From Corylus avellana (lineage: Eukaryota; Streptophyta; Magnoliopsida; Fagales; Betulaceae), in assembly GCF_901000735.1 (NCBI RefSeq), contig NC_081548.1, positions 25,531,591-25,595,590 of the forward strand: 64,000 bases of DNA, read 5' to 3'. A program made the translations under genes and the position numbers. Shown piece after piece: positions 1 through 10,899 of the stretch. The notes below the pieces were generated by a model that had not been told where the DNA came from, ran no database searches, and saw only the letters and a program-made list of their open reading frames with translations. Position 1 is the stretch's first letter. Every line of letters starts with the position of its first letter.

Positions 1-51
1 GTACTGCTTGTGTCTGGCGTGCGCTTCCGCACCACCGCCCAGATGCGCCAT
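1..51 (-). CDS. BRR2A: BRR2-type U5 snRNP RNA helicase, N-terminal 17 codons only
   Basis: The minus strand reads ATG at 51-49 and stays open to the window edge, giving MAHLGGGAEAHARHKQY. This is the characteristic N-terminus of plant Brr2 (DExH12) helicases, which unwind U4/U6 snRNA during spliceosome activation in the nucleus; Arabidopsis BRR2A begins almost identically. Only 17 of about 2,170 expected residues lie here, so no helicase domain can be seen and the call rests on the N-terminus and on neighbouring genes. An AG acceptor (minus-strand GAAGCAG) lies about 55 bases upstream of the ATG, so the ATG sits near the start of exon 2 behind a 5' UTR intron. The gene is divergent from LHCB7. 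Confidence 0.8.
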   Translation of the reverse strand, partial: MAHLGGGAEAHARHKQY

Positions 52-360
52 TTCAATCGAGATAACTCCCTCTCTCAATTCCAAATCTCAGAAAAACCCC
101 TGCTTCAAATTCAAATTAAGAACAACCTCAGCCTCTAACTCTAGGGTTCAAACTTTGTAGTAAACAGGAAATGACTGAATCTAAATAGAAGAGCAGACAA
201 TAAACCCTAGCTTTCTTGAACAACAATAACTTGGTACATAAACCCTGAACCCTAATCTCATACAATCACAAGATAAAGGAGGAAACACTTACCCTTGCTA
301 TTGTTGGGGTTATCCGCGGGAGGCCTTCCTCTTCGACTGTGAGATGTTAGGGAAAAAGGA
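52..360 (-). other. BRR2 5' UTR and leader intron
   Basis: On the minus strand a good donor, AAGG|GTAAGT, has its GT at 292-291, and the acceptor is about 55 bases before the BRR2 ATG, implying a leader intron of roughly 185 bases. The first non-coding exon probably starts near 345-360. On the plus strand the stretch carries AAACCCTAG at 203-211 and AAACCCTGAACCCTAA shortly after, which are telo-box-like elements common in leaders of plant housekeeping and RNA-processing genes. Confidence 0.55.
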
Positions 361-847
361 CTGAGATGCGCAAAATAAATATAAAAAGCGTGAGCGTGAG
401 GTTGCTGCTAGGCCTACATAGCGGCAACCGACCTTAAGGGACATGTGGGCTACGGGCTATGGGCTTCATAGGAACTATATACACAAGCCCGCTAATTGGG
501 CCCGAAGAGGTTGAACCTATATACCTTCACGGGAGCCCAATCCAAACCCATAGGAAAAATTTAGATCCTGCCGGCAGGCGGCGGCTGCTGGGTTCAAGAA
601 GGAACAATTTGTAGGGCTACGTGGCAGAAGATCAACAGTTAATCTATAGCTGGTGATCTAACGCATGTGCCTCTTGTAATGGACCGGGCTTAGTGGCAGT
701 TAAGTGAGCTGGGCAGCTGTTAATACAGTTGGGTTGTTTATATAAAGAGAGGGAGGCCTGCGATATTGGGCTCCACATTCAGAACCTTTTTGTCAATGAA
801 ATGTTAACGAAGAAGGACCTCCACGCAAATCGCAGAGCTTAAACACC
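361..847. promoter_or_regulatory. Divergent promoter between BRR2 and LHCB7
   Basis: Less than 500 bases separate the two leaders. The middle holds clustered TGGGCT/GGGCCC/AGCCCA motifs (about 446-545), which match the TCP-bound site II consensus typical of Arabidopsis housekeeping promoters. A G-box-like ACGTGGC lies at 619-625. A TATA box, TATATAAAG around 739-747, points toward LHCB7 and would start transcription near 770-780, leaving a leader of about 70 bases before the ATG at 848. No TATA box is evident on the BRR2 side. Motif calls are visual; function is inferred. Confidence 0.5.
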
Positions 848-3800
848 ATGGCTCTGCTTCTGTCGTATTCGATAAATCCATCATCTTCTTCTTCGTCTTC
901 ATGTTTCTTTGGGTGCCCGAATGTCGTAAAGGACTTGGTCCCAAAACCTCGAACCCACCTCACTGCCAAGTCTCGTTCACTCTGCAGGGCTTCATGGCAA
1001 GAGGTCCGTCCGAACCATTTCATCTTCGCTTGGGTTTCTTGAAAATATACTCACACTTTACTTTGTGCTCTTTGGATGAAGCTTGCGGGAGTTTTAATAT
1101 TCTCCGCGATTCCTTTCACTGCTGTGAAAGCCATTGCTAATAGCCCACTCGGAGAGTCGCTTCAAAGGAGAATGGAGCAGACCAAGAAGTTCGCGGTTGA
1201 AAATTCATCCAAGTTCAAGGCCTTGGCAGAGAAGGCAAGAAAAGAGAGGTAATTCCGGGTAAGCGTTTTTCAGTATCCGATTGGAAATGGGGCTATGTGG
1301 AATTTTTTTTTAAATTCATGCAGGACAACCAGATGACACCGCTCGAGCGGCGGTCCACCAGGGGCAGGGAGATCCGCTTGATGGTGCTTGATAGACTGCT
1401 CAAGCGGGTCCCTTGCAATCAGACGCACATGGAAAGATTTCTCGGATTAGCAACGATCCCAATTCGATTTTCTCTTCTATTCTGGCTTAATTCTAGCATT
1501 ATTAGTTTCTATCCTATTCTACATTTTCCGTCTTATGCAATATTTTCTTGCCTTTTAGGAGTTGTAACCAATGTTATTTGAATTGAATGGATGTACAGAA
1601 GTTCGCATTTTTGGAGATAATAAGATTTTAAGTTTCTCTCTTCAGTTTTCTTTGGCTTCTGCTATGTGAAAAATGCTCAATGAAAAGACAAAGCAGTCTT
1701 TGGATGAATATTGATCCTATTTATTTGTTTATTCAACATGCAATTTAAAGAAGCTAGCTATGGCATTGCTAGTTGTTGATGCAAATTAGAGTGGGAACTT
1801 GTTTCCCACGCGGCCTCCATGCGAACTTTAATATTTGTGGATTAGCAAAGTTGTAGTCTTTGCATTGATACTCGTGAAAGCAAGAGTTTATGCATCGTTA
1901 AAGTACCATTGAATGCTCTGAAATCTCATGAAGTTTAGTTATAAAGAACAATCTTATTAACCATGTCTTATCAAAGGCATGATAAGTAGTATTTGTTGTA
2001 TTCTTTGGGTTGTAGAGAACCCTCTATAGGATTTGTCTATTAATACCTTAACACTTATGTGCCACTTCTACACATGCATTGACGCAATCATGTGAATGAC
2101 CTGTGTTTGGATCATATTGCCATTATACCAAGGTGGCAGATATGCCGGTATACCTGAATGCATGACATATTTAAATACTTATCTACATGGCCCACATTAT
2201 TTTTGCTTGTAAATTATCATGGGTATATTATTCACTTTATACTATATTCTGTGAGGTTATAGTGTATGGTATGGAGAAGAGCGCCCACGCTGGCTTGGTC
2301 CACTTCCATATGACTATCCTGCATATTTAAATGGTGAACTACCTGGAGATTACGGCTTTGATGTTGCAGGTCTGAGCAAGGATCCTGCAGCTTTCCAGAA
2401 GTACTTTAAGTATGTTGTAATTGTTACTTTTGGCCATTGCTGCCTCAATAATGTGTGTTTAGAAAAATAATCTTCTAAAGTAAATTGATACTTCCATAGA
2501 TCATATTGCACTATATTTCCTCTCAAATGTTGGCATTTGGATTCAAAATGTCAAAGTTTCTCCTGCTGCTTCCTTACAATTTCAATATGGATTCAATAGG
2601 TCAACCTTTTGAACTTTGGAATAAGATTGGGGTGATGGGTCTGCGTAGTCAGAAGAGGGGCTCTGGAACTGTGTTATGTGAACATTACCTACCCAACTAT
2701 CTGACTAAACCAATCAACCATTAAATATAATGTTGGCTCCCCTCCGCTTGAGATTTAGAAGGTAAAGGGATGAGGGAAAGTGGCTCTATCGACAAAAAAG
2801 AAGAGTAGCCCCCTTAGAACCTGGCAATGAAATGATTTTTTATTATCTCTTGGAGTCAATACTTTGTAAATGTTTTACCAACGCTTTTGGATATTACTCC
2901 CCATGCTATTTACCCAACTCTATGAAGATGCAAGGGTGATTTATTTCGTAGTGTTTTGCTATGTTTAATATGACTATAAGTCAGATCAATAGAAGAAAAA
3001 AAAACTGTTATGTGTTCCTTTGCATGTGAGAAGCACATGACTTTTTAATAGAGCTATTAAAAAGTCATATGCTTCTCATATGCAAAGAGATACTTCAATA
3101 CATGCCAGTTTTATTGGCTTCCGTTGGGTTGAGAATGTCTATTAAGACTTGCATAGTAGGTAAATGTGCTGGTTTTGTGATTTATTTGCCAAATGATGAA
3201 TTTAATCTATATCCAGCTTTGAGATACTGCATGCTCGCTGGGCTATGCTTGCATCGCTAGGTGCTCTGGTTCCCGAAGTATTAGACATATTAGGAGCCTT
3301 TCACTTTGTTGAGCCTGTCTGGTGGCGAGTTGGCTATTCAAAGCTTAAGGTAATCTTCTGCCCCGTTGCATATACCATCCTGTAGAGATATTTTTCTAGT
3401 TGTTTCCTCGCTGGTTGATTTTCTTCCTAGGAATTTATGTTCTACATTGTCCACTAGTCTGCATTCAACTATGAAGTAGATATCCTTCGACCATGGCATA
3501 CTTAATTTGCTTAAAGAGATCAAGACTAATCTTACGAGTTCATATGTCAATCTATGGCTATAAACGGCTCTTTGATGACCCAATTGCTCGTCTGCTTGAG
3601 ACTATGGATTCTTTTCAGCCATTTATCGAGGCCTGTTGGAACCCTTTTCAAAAGAAATGTTGAGGAGGGTGGAGAGGTTCATGATTTGCAAAGCAATTAT
3701 TCCATTTACTTGATTGATATATGGTTGGTTATCAGTGCTCGGATAATAATATAGAAGTCTTCAGCGTGCTAGTTTCTGTTATGTCTAATCAAGTTACTCC

Positions 3801-4919
3801 TCTGATACTAATGTTTAGGTTATCAATAGTTGGAATTTCTAAATGTCCATCTTGTTATATGACTGGTGTGAACTGGTTGGACAATGATTTTTGTGGGCTT
3901 TTATGTCGCGCTTGTTTGTTGGAACAAAATTTTGGATTTCACTCGGATATTTCCTCATCTTGTTCTGTTATCAACCGTTCTGGGCTCAGCCATATGATGA
4001 ATATAAGCTGATCGAACTTGTGGGAATGTTACCTTAAATAAGCAATGTTGCTGATTTTTTTTTCTACACTTCTACAATTTCACCAGGGAGATACTCTCGA
4101 CTATCTTGGCATCCCAGGACTCCACTTAGCTGGAAGCCAAGGAGTGATCGTCATTGCCATTTGCCAAGTACTCCTGATGGTAACAACTCTATGCAGCTTT
4201 CTTTTCCCTTTGTCCTCTCATAAGACTATGGCCAATCTTATCCTCCAGAATCGTGCATTCTACTTTATGCCCATGTAAGGAGTTTGCTATTAGCAATTCC
4301 ATAGTTTTAACTGGGTAAAACTTGATCAAGCTCAAATTCAACTAACCTAATCAAGCTTGGATCTTGATGCGTTCTCTGAACTGGAGCTTCCTCCATAGCC
4401 TCACCCTGTTGTTCATGAGCCTTGTACAAAAGGATAATTTCTTTTCATGTTGTCATTGCAGCAGAAACTAAAAGTATTCTTAAATATTCCTTGTCCTACT
4501 GCTGATGTCTATATTCTTTCTCAATCTGTCGTATGAAGGTTGAAAGTAAATGAATACTGCAACTTATAGTATTAGTAGGTTCTAAAACTTGTGTTTTTTT
4601 TTTTTTGCATAAATAGGTTGGACCCGAATATGCAAGATTTTGTGGGATCGAGGCATTGGAGCCTCTTGGAATTTACCTGCCAGGTGATATCAATTATCCA
4701 GGAGGAGCACTATTTGATCCCTTGAACCTCTCCAAAGACCCTGTAGCTTTTGAGGAGCTGAAGGTGAAAGAAATAAAAAATGGGCGGTTGGCGATGGTTG
4801 CATGGTTAGGCTTTTACACGCAAGCAGCTTTGACTGGCAAGGGTCCTGTAGAGAACCTTCTTGAGCACATCTCAGATCCTTTCCATAATAACCTGCTTAC
4901 CCTTCTCAAATCCATGTAA
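848..4919 (+). CDS. LHCB7: Chlorophyll a/b-binding protein, LHCB7 type
   Basis: Six exons join in frame: 848-1003, 1082-1248, 2263-2409, 3217-3349, 4087-4179 and 4617-4919, giving 332 residues against about 327 in Arabidopsis LHCB7. A Ser-rich N-terminus looks like a chloroplast transit peptide. The LHC signatures are [10 protein letters not shown] at about 158-167 (E..H.R, helix B) and [14 protein letters not shown] at about 279-292 (E..N.R, helix C), which carry chlorophyll ligands and the paired ion pairs. [19 protein letters not shown] and [15 protein letters not shown] are distinctive of LHCB7 rather than the abundant LHCB1-6. The protein should reside in thylakoids; LHCB7 is a minor, poorly understood antenna protein. 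Intron 1 is only 78 bases with a weak donor (GTCCGT); intron 2 is about 1 kb. The start codon follows a TATA box by about 100 bases. Confidence 0.93.
3018..3087. repeat. Near-perfect 33-bp hairpin in LHCB7 intron 3
   Basis: Arms 3018-3050 and 3055-3087 are inverted copies separated by a 4-base loop (GAGC). They differ at two positions, both of which become G-U pairs in the sense RNA, so the transcript could form an uninterrupted 33-bp stem. A related single arm occurs at 57199-57228 and a weaker one near 12119-12160, which suggests a small dispersed foldback element rather than a locus-specific RNA. Confidence 0.7.
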
Positions 4920-7900
4920 AAATATCTTTTTAAATGCGTCCTCTACTCCTATTCGAAAGCTTTGTTCCATGCAAATTGCAAGGTCATGTAAATAACACAC
5001 TCAGTTTTTCTTGCTTCACAAAATTATGACTGGAGTGTAAAAGTAACCTTCGTTTCCTCCCTCCACTGAAGATCTCTCCTCTCTTTGTGATGGAACCTTA
5101 AGACCTTCTCTTATAAAAGAAGGGTACGACCTAAGATCTTGTATTTTGCCTTTACTAGAAAAAGGAAGAGATTGGAACGCATCCCATAACAAGTCACAAG
5201 TGACATGTGTTCTAATCTCAACGGGTCTAATTTTAACTAGAATTGGACTCGAGCCAAATTCGTTATTAAATCACCCTCTCAGTTAGATTTATTAACGGTG
5301 AGCAATGAGTCAATGACAAGTAAGCTGACAATCATGTCATATTCAATCAAATTTTGACACATGTACATATGTTTTAGTTAGTACCATCACGTCATTTTAA
5401 AAATGTAAGATAAAAATAAAATAAAAAATAGAGGGAATGAGAGAGAGAGAGAGAGAGAGAGGGGGGGGTGGTTCAACTATACTCAATAGCCTTTGAAGTG
5501 ATTTTGTTGTCTCTAACTTGGCCTTTGAAGTGATTGAACAAGCTTCAAACTCCAAAGGGAGTGGTCAAACCACCAATAAGGGGGTGGGCTTTGGGGTCGG
5601 ATAGGGTGGTTCGGCAACCCCACCAACATGGGCTAAGTCAGGAATAACTAAATTAACTTAGAAGTTACAGGGATAGTCTTTAAGGGTGGTTTATTGTCTT
5701 CAAACAACGGCCTCTCTCTCTCTATTTCTCCATCTTTTCTTTTTCTATTTTTCATTTTTCTTTTTCTTTTTCTTTTTCTTTTTTATTTCTTTTGATGTGA
5801 CATTTTTAAAATAATGTTGTGGTAGGGACTCAAAACACATACATGTATAAAACAAAAAAAAAAAAAAAAAATGTTGGATATGATGTGCTTATTCAGCTTA
5901 TATGTTATTGCTCACCTTTAAAAAATTTAATCGATGAAATGATTTGATAACGAATTAACGATGCATATCTTAAGTAATATTTTGAAGCATTATAAACCTT
6001 AAGTACATCTCCAACACATTGTAAACCCCACTATTTTCTAAAATTTAGCTAATAAAATCCCAAAACACCACTCCTAACAACAAATTATTTATAAATTCAT
6101 CAAACCAACACTTTGTTACAGTGATTACCCATATCTAGAGAAACAGTGTAGTTTCCCTTATTGGTTTGTTTAATCGTTTTTCTCTGCCCCCCTCTCTCTA
6201 TCTCTGTCCCTCCTTCCTTCATCATCTTTGTCTCACACCACGAAACACCTCAATTTCCATTGAGCCACTCGTCTTTAAAGAAACCACATGGATGATGGAG
6301 CGCCATACTTATCTTTTAATGATAAACATGGACGAAGAAAGCAAAAAACAAACAAATAAATGAAATATGTATGTTTGTTTGAGGTGGTAGAGACAATTGG
6401 GCCATGTCTTGTCCTCCTTATATATACATTGCACCGTGTTCTTTCGAAGGTCCAGTTTGAAGCCTCGGCCCTATAAAGTTAAAAACATCTTTAGAATAAT
6501 GGGATATTCGGTCGAATCATTTTAAAGCGTCACTAGCAATAAGAAAGCGGACAGCCTAACCATTATCCTTTGAAAAACAAGATTAGACTCCTTATTAGAA
6601 AAAATGCACATGTTGTAGAGAGATTTAATCCATTTATGTGGCCGGGATTAATGTCCATGTGGCTTCATGTGGGGAGCAAGCTTAACTAGCTACTTGCTTC
6701 TTCTTCTTTTAATAATAATAAAAACAACCATATATGTTGCGTATCCGCTTTGTTTTGTTGTACAGTGATATGTGACGACTAAAACGATACAAGTGGAAGA
6801 AAGGACTGGTGCTTCAGATCTAACCCTGAAAGAGATCGACTAATTATAAATTTCATTTTTTATTCATATTATAAGCTGAAAAATATTAAGAAAAGTGAAG
6901 AGTTTTTCTAGCATTTTTCTTAAGTAAATTAAATGGCTCTAATTTTTGTTGTTGAGAGGTACGTACTATGTCGCTCGACATCACGAATTATCAAAATAAC
7001 ATAGGATTCAATAAAAGATACCCTCAACCTGTGATTAAAGTAACCAAGAGCTCTTAATTGATAAACCGCTACACCTTTTACCCTAAATTAAATGGCTCCA
7101 AAAATTGAAATTCATATCTTTTAGCAAATTCGCACATGCAACATTAAAAGGAAAATATCTCTTACCCGTAGTTTTCTGGATTTCAATCGGGTGCAATGAA
7201 GGATATATATATATTTTGGTATGATACAGAGAGCTAATTGGACCCGATCTCTGTGTCCTAATCTGGTATGCATATATAAAGTGATGATGCTCAGTGTGTG
7301 AAGTGGATGTAGAAATAAAATCCAGGAGTGATGGACACCGACGTTGGTCCCGCCCCGGCCGGTGGTGCTTTCCAAGAACATCATGTGGTCTCTATGGAAT
7401 CATTATGCGTCTCAATCGTCCTATTGAGGTCATGGCTATAAAACATGCTTTCCTGGGTCCATTCTGGATGCAAAGTGTTCCAACCAAATCATTGGCTAAG
7501 CAAAAAAAATTTAAAAAAATAAAAATAAATAAAAGGTTAGAACCCCAAAAATCAAGTAAAGCCATTACCGATTGGTCCAGGTCAATGGCCACGCTCAGGA
7601 TTCCATGGTCCCGAGTTTTACCTTGGATTTTATGTTATAAACTTAGAAACAGAACATATGCCTGTTTTCTTATGGGTTCTCGAATTGTCAGTACTGAATA
7701 GTTTCCCACATTCATATGGATATGTTCCAAATATATTAAAATCTCATGTTATAATAAGTCGGAGAACAAAGTAATTTAGAATGATATCATATAATAATGA
7801 TAAGATGGAATAAATTTTGTAATTCAAACTTTGAGGAGCTATAGCAATTACATCAAATGGCATCACATTTCAGTAGAAATATCCTCTAGAAGTACTAAAA

Positions 7901-8125
7901 GCTGTTAAAGCTCTATAAACCTTCCGTTAAGTATTTGCTCAAATCTTGACTTACGGTTACATTTGTTGAATATCTTTGATCCTTAGGTAAAAACATTTCC
8001 AACAAAGAAATAAAACAACACACAATAATAATAAAAGAAATTATTGTTTCTTCTTTTTCATTATCACTCATCACATTTAAACCTTTTGTATATAGTTTAT
8101 TACCATAAGGGCATTTTTAACTTTA
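4920..8125. other. Intergenic DNA downstream of LHCB7
   Basis: No coding segment could be supported here. The stretch contains the LHCB7 3' UTR, a (GA)n tract followed by a G run at about 5441-5468, CT-rich patches near 5700-5790 and AT-rich low-complexity DNA. Short open frames (for example 6166-6363 and 7294-7701) lack any recognisable domain and look like chance frames. Confidence 0.6.
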
Positions 8126-8490
8126 AGAATTGCTACACTTACAAAGGATTTTTACAAAAAAAAATCCTTACAAACACATGTGAAAAGGAAAATGACAACA
8201 AAAAAAAAAAAAAGGAGGAATGCTAGTCTTACAAACAAATTTTACAGAAAAAGTTTTTACAAGCTGATGTGACACAACATTATTAGATATAAGATAAGTT
8301 CAAATTTTGAAAAACCTAATCATATTGTGCCACATAAGTTTGTAAAAAAAATTTTGTAAAATTTGTTTATAAGCCTAACACTCCTCAAAAAAATATGCTT
8401 GTTTTTTTTTGGGCCTTTTTTGTCCTTCTTCTTGCCACATGTGTTTGTAAGGATTTTTTGTAAAAATCCTTTGTAGGTGTAGCAATTCTC
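8126..8490. mobile_element. MITE with long terminal inverted repeats, carrying a second MITE inside
   Basis: The left end starts AGAATTGCTACAC and the right end finishes GTGTAGCAATTCTC; the inverted similarity extends inward about 65 bases. Both ends are flanked by TTTTAACTTTA (8115-8125 and 8491-8501), a direct repeat of up to 11 bases that fits a target duplication of a Mutator-like element (usually 9 bp). There is no transposase frame, so the element is non-autonomous. Superfamily assignment is inferred from the duplication length. Confidence 0.7.
8214..8385. mobile_element. Inner MITE nested in the 8126-8490 element
   Basis: The left end AGGAATGCTAGTCTTACAAA and the right end read in reverse (AGGAGTGTTAGGCTTATAAA) are matching inverted termini of about 60 bases. 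The element is about 170 bp and sits between the two arms of the outer one. The termini of inner and outer elements resemble each other (GAAT/AGTG-GCTA/TTAG followed by TTACAAA), so they may belong to related families. Confidence 0.6.
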
Positions 8491-8501
8491 TTTTAACTTT
8501 A

Positions 8502-9890
8502 CTACGATTTCTTACCATAAAAGCTTGATATTTTGTATTTGCTTTGTGGTCCATATCTCTTGTCACCTGTTTTAAGCAAGTACGAGCGGTTAATGTCAGA
8601 AGGCATGCAATAGGAACACGCAACTATCCTTGCAATGTGCTATCACAAGATTAAATTGTCAACAATTAGAAACCTTATCACATGCCACAGCCACTTTGAC
8701 AAATTTTTTTTTTTGTTTTTTTTTTTTTGACTCTCATTGATTTGAGACAACCCTAAACAACCCTCTTCTTTTTGGGCAACAACCATAATCATCCTCGAGC
8801 TTATCCAAAAGGCATTTGAGTTCTTGGCAAATAAGGCCAAAAAATGGCATGCCCACAAATCCTTTATATAAGTGATTATTTACACTCAACAACCATTACT
8901 ACATTTGACTTTGTGAAGATATATAAAACATACATTAAGGAGCCATCTTCTGTGTGCTTTAGCTGTCATAAAGGTGGGGGGAAAAAAGGAAGAAGAAGAT
9001 GCCTAGTGTTGTGTAGCTAATGAACTAAATTGACATCCATTAAATGGGTACACGCCACTTTGCATGACAGCTAGCTGGCATAAGGTGTCGTGATTGGACC
9101 CCCCACTCCTCACCTGTTATTAGGAAGCTGCCATAAGATAATATGAATTCAAGTTTTCATTTCAATAATATCTCTACAAATACTTATAAGGTACTTAGCT
9201 AACAAGGGATCTCCAACACTTGACACGTGGGGGAATGTAAAAAGTGAAAGCCACAAACTTTAACTTAGGAGGCACGTGTGTTTTGTTTTTTCAAATCATT
9301 GCTGGCATTATAATTCCAGTCGTGCATGGTACTTGTGGGGAACTTAGATCCCATCATGGAATATGTTTTTTTCCATGCCCAAATTGAGATTGCAAATTTA
9401 CAATTAACGAGGGTCATCAATGCAAAGGAAGATCACACCAATTAAAACTACCGACAGATGGAATGGAATCATTTCATAGTTAAAAACTTAAAATTAAATT
9501 GGAAAAAATATAGTCTTGTGTAATAATTAAAAAACACACGACTAAAATGATTTAAGCAACCTTGCATATTACGTGATTACTATATCAATATTTTATGTCA
9601 ATTTTGTTAGCTTAATTTTAATAAAGTGATGGAGATGCAACAATGATAAAAATTGAGAAGGTCAGACTCACATCACTTACCAAAAATAATAGAGACTATA
9701 TATATATATAAACAAAAATTAGAATCACAAAAATATACAAGGAATGCTACCGACACTCTTATTTCACTAGCTCTTCTCTTTTCTCTTACGTGACACTCCT
9801 AAAAAAATAAAAAAAAATTGTCCTCTCATCTCCTAGTTCGCACCACCTGCAGCCATCAGATTAGAGAGATATGATGAGTTGGGAGTCGTG
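8502..9890. other. Intergenic DNA without gene
   Basis: AT-rich DNA with homopolymer A and T runs (8700-8730). No open frame with recognisable protein features was seen on either strand. ACACGTGG and GGCACGTGTG near 9222-9285 are G-box-like, but no gene lies close enough to give them meaning. Confidence 0.5.
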
Positions 9891-9901
9891 TGACTATATA
9901 T

Positions 9902-10394
9902 TGATCGGGATCCCCAACAATAGCTGGGGAATTGCCCAAGGAATTTTTTTTTGCTAATCTGAATTGTTAGATTTCATCAAACGGCCATCAACATGCCATG
10001 TGTCCCAGCAATAATAAAATATTATTTAAATTTTTAAAAATAAATATAAAATAAAATTATAAAAACAAAACATATGGGATGGTCGGGGTAATTAGCGTCT
10101 CACAGTGGCCGGCCACCCCTCAGGGTCTCTGGTGGGTGGTTCATCCAATTCAGGCCCCCCAGGCCTGCCACCCTGGGAGCCAGCTAGTGGCTAGGCCACC
10201 CCAATGTTTTATTTTTGTAATTTTAATATTTTAATATTTTATTTTACATTTTCTTTTAAAAAAATAAATAATTTTTTATTATTTATCTTGAGTGGGACAC
10301 GTGTCAAGCTGGTGGCCGTTGGATAGCATTGAATGGCTAGGATTTGAAGAAAACTTGATGGGCAATTTCCCAACTATTGTTGGGGATCCTGATC
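9902..10394. mobile_element. Mutator-like MITE with about 33-bp TIRs and intact target duplication
   Basis: The ends TGATCGGGATCCCCAACA and (reverse complement of the right end) GATCAGGATCCCCAACA continue as near-identical inverted repeats through about 33 bases. The direct repeat TGACTATATAT flanks the element at 9891-9901 and 10395-10405. With one ambiguous terminal base, this gives a 9-11 bp duplication, which fits the Mutator superfamily. The interior is non-coding, with a GC-rich centre (about 10080-10200). Confidence 0.8.
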
Positions 10395-10510
10395 TGACTA
10401 TATATCCTAAAGAGTTTAGTGAATCACTCCCTATGAAAGGGGCTAGACAATTTTTTTGAACTAGCTAATAGCCTAATAGTGTCATGTCAATAGGGTAGGA
10501 GAGAGTATAA

Positions 10511-10872
10511 GAGCATTCCCAACTGTTTCCTTGTCATTTTTTCTATATTTAAGGATTGAAATTACTTTTTATTTTCTTATGTCAAAATACACATCAATAG
10601 CTTTCCTTAATCATTTTCTATATTATTAAAATATTTATTTTTTTAATTATATTATATATATGAGAGGAGAGATGAGAGATAATCATTTTTTTATTTTAAT
10701 AATCATAAGGATTGCAATAGTGGAACCCAAAACATTGAGTTTCACTGTACTAGTCATAATATTTATGATTCATTTAGAGAGTCTGCTATGAAATATTTTT
10801 TGCAAATTTTTAGACATATTCCTTAAATTTAGGTAACAAACTCCCTATATAAAGAAGTTTGCTGGGAATGCA
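10511..10872. mobile_element. Probable MITE with GCATTCCCA ends
   Basis: The left end reads GAGCATTCCCAACTG; the right end read in reverse is TTGCATTCCCAGCAAAC. Outer matches are short (about 20 bases) and no clear target duplication was found, so extent and family are tentative. The interior is AT-rich and non-coding. Confidence 0.4.
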
Positions 10873-10899
10873 AGGGTGTGAATGAAATAAGAGTTTCTC

